The translations under genes and the position numbers were made by a program. DNA of 20,636 bases from Chara braunii (lineage: Eukaryota > Streptophyta > Charophyceae > Charales > Characeae), in the NCBI GenBank assembly GCA_003427395.1, contig BFEA01000266.1, positions 1,524,123 to 1,544,758 of the forward strand, written 5' to 3'. Below the pieces are notes generated by a model. It was not told the origin of the DNA and made no database searches. It worked only from the letters and a program-made list of their open reading frames with translations. Of this stretch, positions 9,409 through 18,087 are shown piece after piece; within the stretch, counting starts at the first letter, position 1, and every line of letters begins with the position of its first letter.

Positions 9409-10311
9409 ATGGATGAAATCACTGAATACTGCTATTCACGAGACAGTCAGAGCTCGCGCTGCCTCTCCGAAGAGGACCGCCACATACGGTACATTTTGCC
9501 GGCGCCTATGCCCGGTGAAAGAAGACCCTATTCTATAGCAAACAGAGAACCGACCAAAAAGACACAGCAGCGGCGAGCTATGGGCAAACTCAGGATGCAG
9601 TCACTTCAGGCAGTGCGAGGGATGCTCTGTTGTAGGCGGATGTGTTGCGCTGAACTNACNGCNGAAGATGTCAGGCTGGTGCNGGAGGCATTNTACTCGA
9701 AAAGTTTCGCGGAAAGGACGAAGTGGTGGTTCCACACCATACATGACTTCACGGTTATGGAAGGTGGTGCTGAGCGGGTCAGGCCTGTAGCTTGCAAACG
9801 GAAGATGTGCGTGCATGCGTACTGTAACATTCTCGACATTTCTCGTAACACATTCTATGTCTACAAAAGGATGTACGATAACGGTGTTGTCGTTAGGGAG
9901 CATGGGCACTCGGGCTTGTCTAAACCATCTGAAAAAGTCGTCACGATGCTTGCACTGTTGAAACAATTCATCGACGACCATACCGATAGTATGCCGAATG
10001 ACATGGTTTGGAAAAATGGAGTTTGTCGTCCTCGTCGTAGGATTCATGCGGCATTCACAAAACGAGCAATTTACGAATCGTTGCGCTCTGATCTTTTGAT
10101 GTGCCACTTGGAAGTTGTCTCGGAGTCAACTTTCTGCGCTATGTGGAGTAAGCACTTCTGGCACGCGAGTCTAGCTTTGTCCAACACATTCACGAAGTGC
10201 ACAAAATGTATATTCTACAAGCAGTGCATTGCCAAGTCGAAGTACGAGAGGGACCATAAGAAATCCAAAGGATGCGGAAACATCAAGAGTTGCAAGTCAA
10301 CCAGAGGCTAG
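9409..10311 (+). pseudogene. DUF7869-like protein, N-terminal half (HTH and zinc region)
   Basis: A 300-codon frame starting MDEITEYCYS. Residues about 134-165 (CVHAYCNILDISRNTFYVYK) resemble the helix-turn-helix-like block that, as I recall the family, precedes the core in DUF7869 proteins. A basic/glycine linker (HGHSGLSKPSEK) follows, then a segment ending in a Cys cluster, C264-x2-C267-x5-C273, likely zinc-binding. The frame ends at a TAG where homology continues in another phase; the change is a one-base (-1) shift near 10256-10264, around AAGAAATCC. No canonical slippery heptamer is seen, so decay or sequence error is likelier than programmed frameshifting. Single N bases lie at 9657, 9660, 9663, 9683 and 9693. 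Confidence 0.65.
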
Positions 10312-11660
10312 ACTATAGCCGCTGCAAAATGGATTTCATCTTGCGGCAGTCCGAATGTCTGTGCATCATTATTGACGGCATGGATCAAAAGAAAACTATC
10401 ATACCACATATAGGACAGGCTAACTACTCGAAGGATTTGCACCACGAGATGATGAAGACTGGTCTCACGACCGTTCTGGTCCATGGCCGGGATCCGTCTA
10501 TATATGTTTACACATATTTTCTTTACTACACAAACGGTCCCAGCAGTACGGCGACGTGTTTAATGCGGACTCTTACGGAGATCCAATCCAGTGGGAAACC
10601 TCTACCATCGTTCCTTCGTATTCAAGCTGACAACTGCTTCAAAGAAAATAAGAATAGATTCATCTGCGCATTGGCAGCACTTCTTGTGAAGTTCGGGATT
10701 TTCAAGGAAATAGAAATTGGTTTTATGATAGTTGGACACACGCACACAGACATCGATGTCACGTTTAGTGTTTTCTCCAAAAAACTTAAGGACAATGATG
10801 CCTACACAATGGATGAGTTGTTCCTTTTGCTAGAGCGGTCTCATAAGACTCCTCCGCGGTGTATTTTTTTTGATAGGATAGCAGACTGGAGAGGTCTTAT
10901 TTACCCGCATGTTTCAAAGCGCATAACAGGGATTTCGAAGCCACATTTGCTAAAATTCTATATGATAGGTGATAATCCCGCCATGCCCTATAAAGAGTAT
11001 TGCACAGACGCTAAGTGGTTGCCCGATGATGGTCCTCTTTACTGGTTCAAACAAACAAACAATGGTGGTTACGCTGGTCCGCAGCAACCTTTCGATCCTC
11101 TGCCGGTCCAACCGGCGTTCCTCGACGATTACAAGAACGGTTTGGAGGGTGTGAAGAGGTTTTTGGAAGTCTATGGAAAAAAAAAAGAAACTTGGATGAC
11201 TTTCCGAGATGGAGAGGTGACTAGAATAGATAGGGCTTTTCGGTTTTGGGAAGATCACGTCAAACACGCGGGGGACATTATCGACAAAGGGGTGCCTTCG
11301 GCACCCATCACCGCATGCTGGCCAAAGGTCACCCATGTCGTTAAAGACAGGAGTTCTTGCTCTGATTCAGATGCATTCGAATTACAGAGAGAACCTCTAT
11401 TCATGGGTTTTCAGAGGGACAAGCCTAAGGCCAGCTTTGATCCTTTCGAAGATGTGCATGTCGACAGTTTTGTCATTTTGCAACCGTCAGACGAGGACAT
11501 GCATCAAGGAGTGTCTTTTGGGGTTGGCCAGGTTCGCAGTGAGGTTGACAAGAACGAAGATTCGCCAACTTACAACCAATTCAAAGTGGAGTACTGGGTT
11601 CCAATCGGAAAAGCGAGCACACTAAGAGAATTGTATGCCGACGCATGGGGAAAAAAATAG
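10272..11660 (+). pseudogene. DUF7869-like protein, catalytic-core half (RNase-H-like, putative transposase)
   Basis: This frame continues the protein after the frameshift; the ATG at 10272 is internal. Residues 31-39 (CIIIDGMDQ) give a first Asp (D35) on a predicted beta strand. Residues 116-129 (RIQADNCFKENKNR) give a second Asp (D120). Residues 155-162 (GHTHTDID) give two candidates for a third acidic residue (D160, D162). This order and spacing fit an RNase-H-fold DDD/E nuclease, which is my inference for the family. The GMDQ-K-T, ADN-x-ENKNR and GHTH-x-DID blocks are the main reason for the assignment. The C-terminal 200 residues carry no recognised domain. The core is open throughout, so it decayed recently or only the 5' half is damaged. 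Host range and mechanism of this family are not well established to my knowledge. Confidence 0.72.
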
Positions 11661-11917
11661 GGAAAAAAAACGGGGCACGAGGAAGAGTATCAACATGTCA
11701 CAACCGTTGCGTTTTCTTGGATGAGACAAACGAGGACGAATGTCTGCAAGTCCTCCAAAAAGTTTACCACCGGTCTTGTGATTCCTCTGAAAGTAAGAAA
11801 AAATGCAATTCCCGCCCTAGAAAACGGCGTTGGCGCTCAAACACAAAGCCTTTCCGGAGAAGGGAGCGGGTAGGAGGCTACCTCATCGAGAGTGTGATGG
11901 TTGTCGTCTTTTCGTGA
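11645..11917 (+). pseudogene. Possible basic C-terminal tail of the DUF7869-like gene
   Basis: A 90-codon frame overlapping the end of the core in another phase, joined through the A-rich stretch GGGGAAAAAAATAGGGAAAAA. It contains HNRCVFLDETNEDECLQVL and a strongly basic patch (RPRKRRWRS, FRRRER) that could be a nuclear signal. It could be the true C terminus after an indel in the poly-A run, or chance. No domain is recognised. Confidence 0.25.
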
Positions 11918-12176
11918 GGAGAACGTATCGTCATGCAGGCATGTGCACACCACGCTTGACTCCATGGAATACATCGCTTAATGATTTGTCCTCTCTCGGT
12001 TACGCGCTTCAAATCAACAAGAGTTCTTCATCAATTTTCGACATTGAGCGTGGGGGCGTTTTGGTCGTTCGTAGCATGACCTCGGGCTTTCGGTCCTGAC
12101 CTTGATGTGACGCTTTTATTGTGACTTTTGTCTTTTGTAGTGTGCAGACTTTCCTCTTCTGACGTACTTCGAAAAC
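11918..12176. other. Spacer between the DUF7869-like gene and the small ORF
   Basis: T-rich just upstream of the next ATG (TTTTATTGTGACTTTTGTCTTTTGTAG at 12114-12140), which resembles a polypyrimidine tract followed by a splice acceptor. No coding signal beyond short chance frames. Confidence 0.45.
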
Positions 12177-12590
12177 ATGGATGAGATTTTGGGCTACATT
12201 GAAATAAAAATACCTGAACGACTGACGATCATCACAAAGGGAGGAGTGTTTCCTTTTCAATATGAGAGAATCTTCAGGATCGTAGCGGGAGGACGGACAA
12301 TGTTTGTCATCATGGTGAGGTTTACTGATCTCAACATTTTCGACATGCGAATATATGAGCGTCGGGGTGAAAATTGGATGCGAGGAGATTTTACAAAAGT
12401 TTATGTAAAAGCTTCAGAAGTTATTTTCGCCTTGAGACGTGCTGTGCTCGGAGCAGGGGGTGACATTGAGGGTTTCTCGTTTTCCATTACGGAGTTTGAA
12501 GGTCTGCCTCAACCTCCAATCCCGGCTTGCATGGTGGACGGTTCGACATGGGAACCGATAGTGAACGCTCTGCGAAGAGGCTTCTTCTGA
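12177..12590 (+). CDS. Small protein with a possible PC4-like ssDNA-binding domain
   Basis: A 137-codon frame from an ATG to a TGA. Residues about 35-90 read as beta strands (RIVAGGRTMFVIMVRFTD, FDMRIYERRGENWMRGDF) followed by a helix (SEVIFALRRAVLGA). This resembles the transcriptional coactivator p15/PC4 fold, in which a strand with an I/VREYY-like motif is followed by G-rich turns, KKG(I/V)SL and a helix. The canonical lysines are not evident, so the assignment is tentative. The C-terminal part (GFSFSITEFEGLPQPPIP, GSTWEPIVNALRRGFF) is outside that domain and unrecognised. It lies 0.5 kb downstream of the DUF7869-like gene on the same strand, so it may be a second gene of the same element. 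A truncated copy follows. Confidence 0.4.
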   Translation: MDEILGYIEIKIPERLTIITKGGVFPFQYERIFRIVAGGRTMFVIMVRFTDLNIFDMRIYERRGENWMRGDFTKVYVKASEVIFALRRAVLGAGGDIEGFSFSITEFEGLPQPPIPACMVDGSTWEPIVNALRRGFF

Positions 12591-13281
12591 GGACTTCAAC
12601 TTTTTAAGACGTTTGGTGACCAGTCTTACGTTTCTGGAATTTTGTGTCATTATGTCGGATTTGTGAACATTTTCGTAGTATAGTCATTTCTGATTATTTT
12701 TAATTTTCACCAGTTAGAGAGACGAGTCTCGACACTTCCCAAGTTTTGTGGTCGAATGTCAGATTAGTTGAAATTCGCACACTGTAAAGTATTAACGAAA
12801 GCCACGAGTGCCGACCCTGGCTCATGGCCGGTTGTGGTTCGGATGCATTCGACCCAGAGAATAAGGATACTGTTACGACAACCAAACACAAGAGCGTCAA
12901 GGGGGAAACTGGATGCTGGGGGATTTTGCAGCACCTTATCTGCAAGCTGCAGATGTTCTTGTGTCCTTGAGACCTGTTGTTGTCATGGCTGGGGGAGACG
13001 TTCAAGGTTTCTCGATTTCCATTATGGGTTTCGAAGGTCTGCCTCAACCTCCTATATCGGCTTGCATTGTGCACGGTTCAACATGGGAACCGCTAGTGAA
13101 CGCTTTTCGAAGAGACTTCTTTTGAAGATTTCAAGTTCGGGACACTTTGGTGACGAGTCTTACGTTTTTAAAGTTCCGTCAGGATGTCCAATTTGTGAAT
13201 GTTTTCATAGTGTAGGTTTTTTTAGAGAGACATCTCGACATCTCCAAATTTTTGTGTTAGAATGTCCGATTAGTTGAAATT
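12402..13281 (+). repeat. Duplicated segment (ORF 3' half plus 3' flank)
   Basis: The duplication covers the C-terminal coding part and about 180 bp of following non-coding DNA. In both copies the stop is followed by TTTGGTGACSAGTCTTACGTTT, TTTGTGAA, AGAGAGAC, CTCGACA and GATTAGTTGAAATT (12762 and 13268). The offset is 535 bp at the stop codons and 506 bp at the end, so indels have accumulated in the flank. Between the copies lie TCGGATGCATTCGA (12839) and unrelated sequence. Confidence 0.85.
12865..13125 (+). pseudogene. Truncated duplicate of the small PC4-like ORF
   Basis: Its last 68 codons align without gaps to the last 68 of the preceding ORF, with 43 identical residues by my count. 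They share GDF, AGGD, GFS, FEGLPQPPI, GSTWEP and the final RR-x-FF before the stop. Similarity reaches back a little (QERQGGNWMLGDF against YERRGENWMRGDF). A TAA at 12862-12864 ends the open frame upstream, and the N-terminal half of the protein is absent. A GTG/ATG start is not obvious; ATG 12913 is internal to the homology. Probably a dead copy, unless the missing exon lies elsewhere. Confidence 0.7.
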
Positions 13282-13667
13282 TCTACGGAAACTTTTTGGT
13301 TAATTATGGACGGTCCGATATCGCCTTGCCAAATCTTTGGTTAATGGAAACTTTGAGGTAACCGTTACGAATTCACAATATTGGGACCAGATGACTGTTA
13401 TTTGTTTTTACGGCGCACTTCTCATTTGTCTCGACAATGGTTGTGTGCCTGCTTATGTAGGTTGGGTGTCCCGCTCTATTTTTAATTTGTCTTCGCTTTT
13501 CAAACTAGTTCTCATGAGTTGTCAATTGTCTTCAAAATCCAGTGAGATCTTTCAAAATAATTATAAGGTCCTTGGTCACTTCAACATCTGATAATCTGTA
13601 CACAGTTTGATTCGGATGTATCCTACGCATTCGTTTGAGCCTTCTCCAATGCCCAATCCTCAGATGA
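13282..13667. other. AT-rich stretch without a recognisable gene
   Basis: Base composition becomes markedly AT-rich. One 84-codon frame is open (13337-13591) but shows no domain and has hydrophobic patches typical of T-rich DNA. A palindrome-family member, TCGGATGTATCCTA, lies at 13612. Confidence 0.5.
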
Positions 13668-14033
13668 TAACGTCTCTACATAATATGCTCCCCACCACTT
13701 CACTCCGTACGATGCCCGTTTATTTTGAGAAATGTTTGGTAAAGTGATAATGTACATGCAACCGCCATCTAATTGAAATTTAAGACTGATGGTTACTAGA
13801 GTTCTTAAGGGGTTCCCGAGGGTGCACTTTTATTTGTTAACATGCATCATTTGATCTCAAAGCAAGGAGAGTGGCGGAGTGGTGGGCAGGATTGGGTAGG
13901 GATGTTACAAGTTCATGGTTGCGAGGCCGAACCCGACAAGCGACAAATAATAACATCTCTGCATAATGTTGTCCACCACTTCACTCCGTCCGATGCCCTT
14001 TTGTTTTAAGAAATGTCTGCTAAGCTATAATTG
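13668..14033 (+). repeat. Pair of about 83-bp direct repeats, 283 bp apart
   Basis: TAACGTCTCTACATAAT starting at 13668 and TAACATCTCTGCATAAT starting at 13951 begin two copies. Each continues with CCACCACTTCACTCCGT, CGATGCCCNTTT and AGAAATGT. The sequence between them includes a GTGGCGGAGTGGTGGGCAGG segment with no similarity to the flanks. They could be remnants of element ends; nothing identifies the element. Confidence 0.8.
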
Positions 14034-15406
14034 TTCTTGGAATGATAATATATTGCTTAATTTTTCCTCTGAGGGTGATCCGGGCTATGATCATAAGTTC
14101 ATTCTTTTGATTGAGTGAACTTCAAGGATATTTAATGGATGACGCACGGTTTATAACATAACGGATTTTTTCCATCCAAATAATGAAATATTTAATTCGG
14201 ATATATCCCAGTTTTACTAGAAAACTAGTCAGCTTGTGTATTATGGATTATATCGAAACATGTGACTCGGATGTATCCTACTCATCCTGCTTGTATTCAA
14301 TTAAACTTAAAAAATGAGTTATTATTTTCACTCCCATGCACCCTTTAAAGCCCCAACGAGGACCTTTTTCGGGTCACTCATATGCGTCCCTCACAAGGGG
14401 AAACCTTCGATATGCTACGTTTGTACTGACTGTCTGAATGTGTGCCACTTTACTTGAGGATTTATCCGTTGAACATTGACTCTAATCGTTGTGTATTAAT
14501 GTATAATGAGCATCTTCTTTCGTCAGCCGTTTATACCTTTCGAGTTTCTCGAACGACAAAAATACTATTTATAAAATAATGTACTATTTTAATGAATAAC
14601 ATGTTCTAACTAACAGCAAAAAATGAAATATAGCATGATACAATCCTAAAGTCCTGGAGACAATGGCCTCAGTGCTGAAAGGAAAAAGAGCAATATGTCA
14701 CATGATCATGTCATGTCGCTGAACCACTAAGAGTGGGATGGTCTCAGAGGAGATGAATGCAGCCTAAGAATCGAAACTCCTAAGGGCAGTCACACATGAA
14801 GGTGGGATAGGTCATTAGGTTCAAGGTGGGAGAGTGGTAGCGAAACAAAACCAATGACCCTAACAGATAGACCATCAAGGAGGGTAATGATCGACAAAAG
14901 GGTGACACCATGCAGGGTCGACCATGAAAAAGGGGAGCCTGGAATAGGGTGGAGATATGTCTAATTGAAGGCATGCAAGAGACGACACTAGGGTGAGGAA
15001 GGCAATGGGTGAGAGAAACAAGTACACAACTCACCGACTAGGGGAGGAGGGAGCTAGATCTGGGAGCAGGGAAACCAAGATAACGCTACGGTCCCAATGC
15101 CTATGCGATACCAAGGGACAACCCAACTCAAGGAGACTCAGCTACGTGAGAACCATCATGCAACATATGCAAGAGAATATACAGGGTAGGTGGTGGCCTG
15201 AAGTAGTCACGTCCAAAGTAGCTGAAGCCGATAAGATGGCTGGAGTCGAAAAGGTGACTGAAGTCGTCGAGATGGTCGATGACGTCGATGAAGTAGGAGT
15301 CGAGTCGATGTCGAAGCAGAGTCGCAAAACACTGACATCCTGAAGAAGTTGATGATGGAGTACATGATGGTGTGAGTCAGTAGGGAGATAGTAGGTGACC
15401 AGAGTG
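14034..15406. other. AT-rich then mixed stretch with no recognisable gene
   Basis: 14034-14650 is AT-rich and holds two palindrome-family members (14197, 14267). 14650-15400 lies downstream of the minus-strand retrotransposon pol, where its 3' end and 3' LTR would be expected. I find no polypurine tract, no TG...CA pair and no second copy that would define an LTR. 15210-15330 is a low-complexity run rich in GTCGA/GATGG words that keeps several frames open without a domain. Confidence 0.45.
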
Positions 15407-15616
15407 TCAATCACCGGGACGCCGAGGGCGTCGACGAGTGCGCTGTGGACGCGTAGAGACATCCATCTGCTGCTGAAGAACGGCCTCAAAGGGAGCGGGC
15501 TCGTCCTCAGCAATCTCCTTAGCCGGAGGAGGAGGGAGAGGGTCAGTCGGCTGACCAGGAGCAGATGTCTCAGCACGACGAGCACGGCCATATGCATGAA
15601 CCAACATCCGGGCGTG
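15407..15616 (-). pseudogene. C-terminal tail of the chromovirus polyprotein
   Basis: In the same phase as the chromodomain but after a TAG at 15617-15619. It reads HARMLVHAYGRARRAE, then a Pro/Glu-rich and finally basic stretch (RPQRTRRRPRRPGD) and a stop. The continuity suggests the TAG is a nonsense mutation and that the tail was once part of the protein. Confidence 0.6.
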
Positions 15617-16078
15617 CTACAAGTGCTCGAGGGGCTCCCAAGTAGCCTCCTCATCAGGGTAACCCTTCCAACGCACAAGGTATTCGATGCATGGAGGGGA
15701 ATCGTCGGTAACTCGACGAGATACGATGTCAGAAACAACGAACTCCTTGTGACCGTCCACCATGATAGGTGGAGGGCACTCATAGGGACGCCCGACGAAT
15801 CGCTCGGACTGTCTGCGATAAGAACGTAGCAAGAAGACGTGGTAAACATCATGTACGCGAGCCTGTTGAAGGTAATCAGGTAGCTTCACACAGAAGCTGA
15901 CCGGACTAGCGGCAGTCTCAGAACCGACGGTCTGAAGGATGCGGCAAGGACCGAAGAAACGACACATGAACTTGCAAAGCGTATCTGCTTCGAGCTGCAA
16001 GTGGCGTGCGTCAATGAGCACATCGTCACCAACTTTGAATGGATGATCCATTCGTGATCGGTTTGCTTGTGCGGTCAT
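15617..16078 (-). pseudogene. Integrase C terminus: GPY/F module and chromodomain
   Basis: An open frame of 153 codons. DHPFKVGDDVLIDARHLQL and RFFGPCRILQTVG, with VKLPDYLQQARVHDVYHVFLL, form the GPY/F module. The chromodomain follows: EFVVSDIVSRR, EYLVRWKGYPDEEATWEPLEHL. The aromatic cage positions and the WEP signature are kept. Chromodomains of this group direct integration toward particular chromatin. The phase differs from the integrase core, so at least one indel separates them. Confidence 0.9.
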
Positions 16079-16261
16079 GTGAGTCTAGGAGTCGGCTAGA
16101 CTCTCGTGTGCGCGCTTCATAATCACCGACATGTGGGCGATTCCGTCGTCAAGCGCAAGACAACGAGTGTCTGGGCGCAACCGCGATGGTCATAGGAAGT
16201 CCATGGTACGTGAGGGTGGTAATCGAGGTCGCAATAAAATAGCGACATCCCCGTGGTTGGC

Positions 16262-17137
16262 GAAACAATGTGGTTCTAAGCAATCTCTGCGTGGGGTAAG
16301 TGTAAGTCTCACTGTTGGTCATCCCTAACAAATTTTCGAAGGATATTACCGAGAGTTTTATTGGTGACCTCGATCTGACCATCCGTCCAAGGGTGGTAAG
16401 ACGATGAGAAGCGGAGTTGGGATCCATACACCTCGTGTAGGCGTTGCCAGAATGTGCTCGTAAAGCGCGGTTCACGATCGAAGATGATGCTCTGAGGTAA
16501 GTCGTGATCTCTCACGGCTCCGTCAAAGACGATGTCGGCGACCTTGCAAGCGCTAATGCGATAGAGGCATGAGACTAAACGTGCACGCTTCGTAAAGCGA
16601 TCGACAACGACCAAGAAAACATCATGACCGCACTCAGTGGGTGGGCAGAGGGGACCAATGAAATCCATCGAGATGGACTGCCAGCGACCCTCGGGTATGG
16701 GTAAGGGCTAAAGTAACTCATACTGAAGGTGGTTCACAATGTTCACGTCCTGACAGGTAGGACACTCCTGGATGTAGGCTTTGATGAAGTTCCTGGAGTA
16801 CGGCCAGATGTATAGGCGACAAACACGAGTCATCATCTTGTGGAAGCCCATATGACCGGCAACTGCCTGGTCATGGAACTCTGCTACAGCCCGAACACAG
16901 AGCTGTCCAGTGGAGGGAACACAGATATGTTGTTCTAGCTGACCAGATCTGTCATGCCAGTACACAAGACCGTTCTCATCGAGTGAGTATGAGAAAACTG
17001 TCTTGCCGCTCCGCAATGTCGCATGGATGGCACAATAATCTGGACAGTGGCGGTACTGAGTGCGATATGCGTCGATCACCGACTGATCAACAGTGGTGAT
17101 GGAGATGACAGCAACATGGATGGGTATTTTATTATGA
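16262..17137 (-). pseudogene. Gypsy integrase (HHCC and DDE core)
   Basis: The zinc region has EFHDQAVAGHMGFHK followed by ECPTCQ. After an in-frame TAG at 16708-16710, where PLPIPEGRWQ continues in the same phase, the core follows: SMDFIGPL (first Asp), IIFDREPRFTSTFW (second Asp) and DGQIEVTNKTLG (Glu). All three catalytic acidic residues are present. A TGA at 16309-16311 falls where Trp is expected before DLHLPHAEIA, and a TAG falls near 16276 where Tyr is expected. The frame then runs on with further stops. Confidence 0.9.
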
Positions 17138-17159
17138 TCAGGACGGCGGGACAAGGCAT

Positions 17160-17640
17160 CGGCGACGTGGTTCCTTTGAACCCTTGATGGGCTGAATGAT
17201 GAAACTAAACTCGGATAAGTTACGCCACCAACGTGTCTGTCGAGGAGAAAATTTGGGCTTTGTGAGGAAAGCTTGGACAACTAAATTATCCATGCGCATC
17301 GGGAAGGGCGCCCCATGCAGATAATGACGCCAATGCCGGTTACCATAAACTACTGCGAGCACCTCACGTTCATCGACGGTGTAGTTTATCTCGGCAGGCA
17401 GTAGCTGACGGGAGTAGAAGGCGATCGGGCAATCCCCAGCACGAGCCTCGACAGTCCCATCCTCCGTGATGGTCGGGGAGTAAGTAACGGGAGGACTGTC
17501 AGTGAACGGAAGTGGAGGGAGGGTAGGCGTCGGTCGAGAAGCAGTGGCAACACGATAGGGGGGGGGGAAGGAGGAACATGGGGATAAGGTGAATCCGGAG
17601 GAAAGGGAAACACCTGAGAGAGGACAACTCCTGCTGCAAA
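17160..17640 (-). pseudogene. Gypsy RNase H fragment
   Basis: It starts with ASDFAAGVVLSQ (the family's TDASDFAxGAVLSQ block), followed by a Pro-rich insert. In other phases come IAFYSRQLLPAEINYTVDE, LAVVYGNRHWRHYLHG and LVVQAFLTKPKFSPRQTRWW. A frame change near 17175 separates IIQPIKGSK from NHVADALSRRPD, normally contiguous. The domain is recognisable but not translatable as one frame. Confidence 0.82.
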
Positions 17641-17644
17641 ATCT

Positions 17645-18083
17645 GACGCAGTTCTCGTATACCTGAACGAGATTTTGGTTTACAGTCGTACCCTAGAAGA
17701 CCATCTCAGACACCTTCGCGATGTCCTACAGCGCTTACGCAAGCATGACTTTTATGTCAAACTTAGTAAGTGTCGCCTTGCTCAGAGCAAAGTGGACTTC
17801 CTAGGACACCAAGTGTCTGACCAGGGTCTCCACATGGACGACGCGAAGATCAATGCTATTGCAAAGTGGCCTGTCCCAATATCTGCCAAGCAGCTTCGCA
17901 GTTTTTTAGGCCTCACTAGTTACTATAGTAATTTCATCCGGGGATACGCTAGGTATTCCTACGTCCTAACCTGCACCCTTCTCTTGATGAACCCGCCATG
18001 GTTTTTGACACCCTTCTGCGAGGATGCTGTTCATGCCCTCAAGGAGGCGGTGGCTTGTACGCCGGTTCTTCGCCTCCCCGACG
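17645..18083 (+). pseudogene. Gypsy RT, catalytic/thumb fragment on the opposite strand
   Basis: The plus strand carries the continuation of RT: YLNEILVYSRTLEDHLRHL, then FYVKLSKCRLAQSKVDFLGH, then KWPVPISAKQLRSFLGLTSY and a final TPVLRLPDA. The YxDD box, normally YLDD or YVDD, is YLNE, so both catalytic acidic positions are altered (D to N, D to E). It begins and ends inside conserved domains, exactly where the flanking pol runs on the minus strand. About 70 residues with motifs A and B, expected before YxDD, are missing. Confidence 0.9.
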
Positions 18084-18087
18084 CCTG

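Larger units (their letters stand above)
3045..14280. repeat. Dispersed palindrome family TCGGATNNATCCGA
   Basis: Members at or near the consensus start at 3045, 3303, 3477, 3620, 3983, 4203, 4346, 4566, 4637, 6294, 6636, 7004, 8392, 8458, 8609, 12839, 13612, 14197 and 14267, with a one-mismatch relative at 2136. Half-sites near 3772 and 3841 occupy equivalent places in the 363-bp units. The spacer is always two bases (TC, GA, CA, TG, CC, GC, GT or AT). In the 363-bp and 71-bp arrays the palindrome is followed by ACC, extending it asymmetrically. It occurs in four otherwise dissimilar tandem units and outside arrays. Function unknown. Confidence 0.85.

Noticed and set aside
11365-11378. TCAGATGCATTCGA as a member of the palindrome family
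   Set aside because: Two mismatches, within open coding sequence of the DUF7869-like core; likely chance.
13337-13591. 84-codon plus-strand frame
   Set aside because: AT-rich chance frame with no domain and no homologous copy in the window.
14034-15406. 3' LTR of the gypsy element
   Set aside because: No polypurine tract, TG...CA ends, or matching copy near 18.4-18.9 kb could be found by eye.
15142-15852. 236-codon minus-strand frame overlapping the chromodomain region
   Set aside because: It is an out-of-phase shadow of the chromodomain frame; Ser/Leu-rich with no domain.
16038-16054. Palindrome GAATGGATGATCCATTC
   Set aside because: It lies in conserved integrase coding sequence (RMDHPFK) and does not fit the TCGGATNNATCCGA spacing; probably coincidence.
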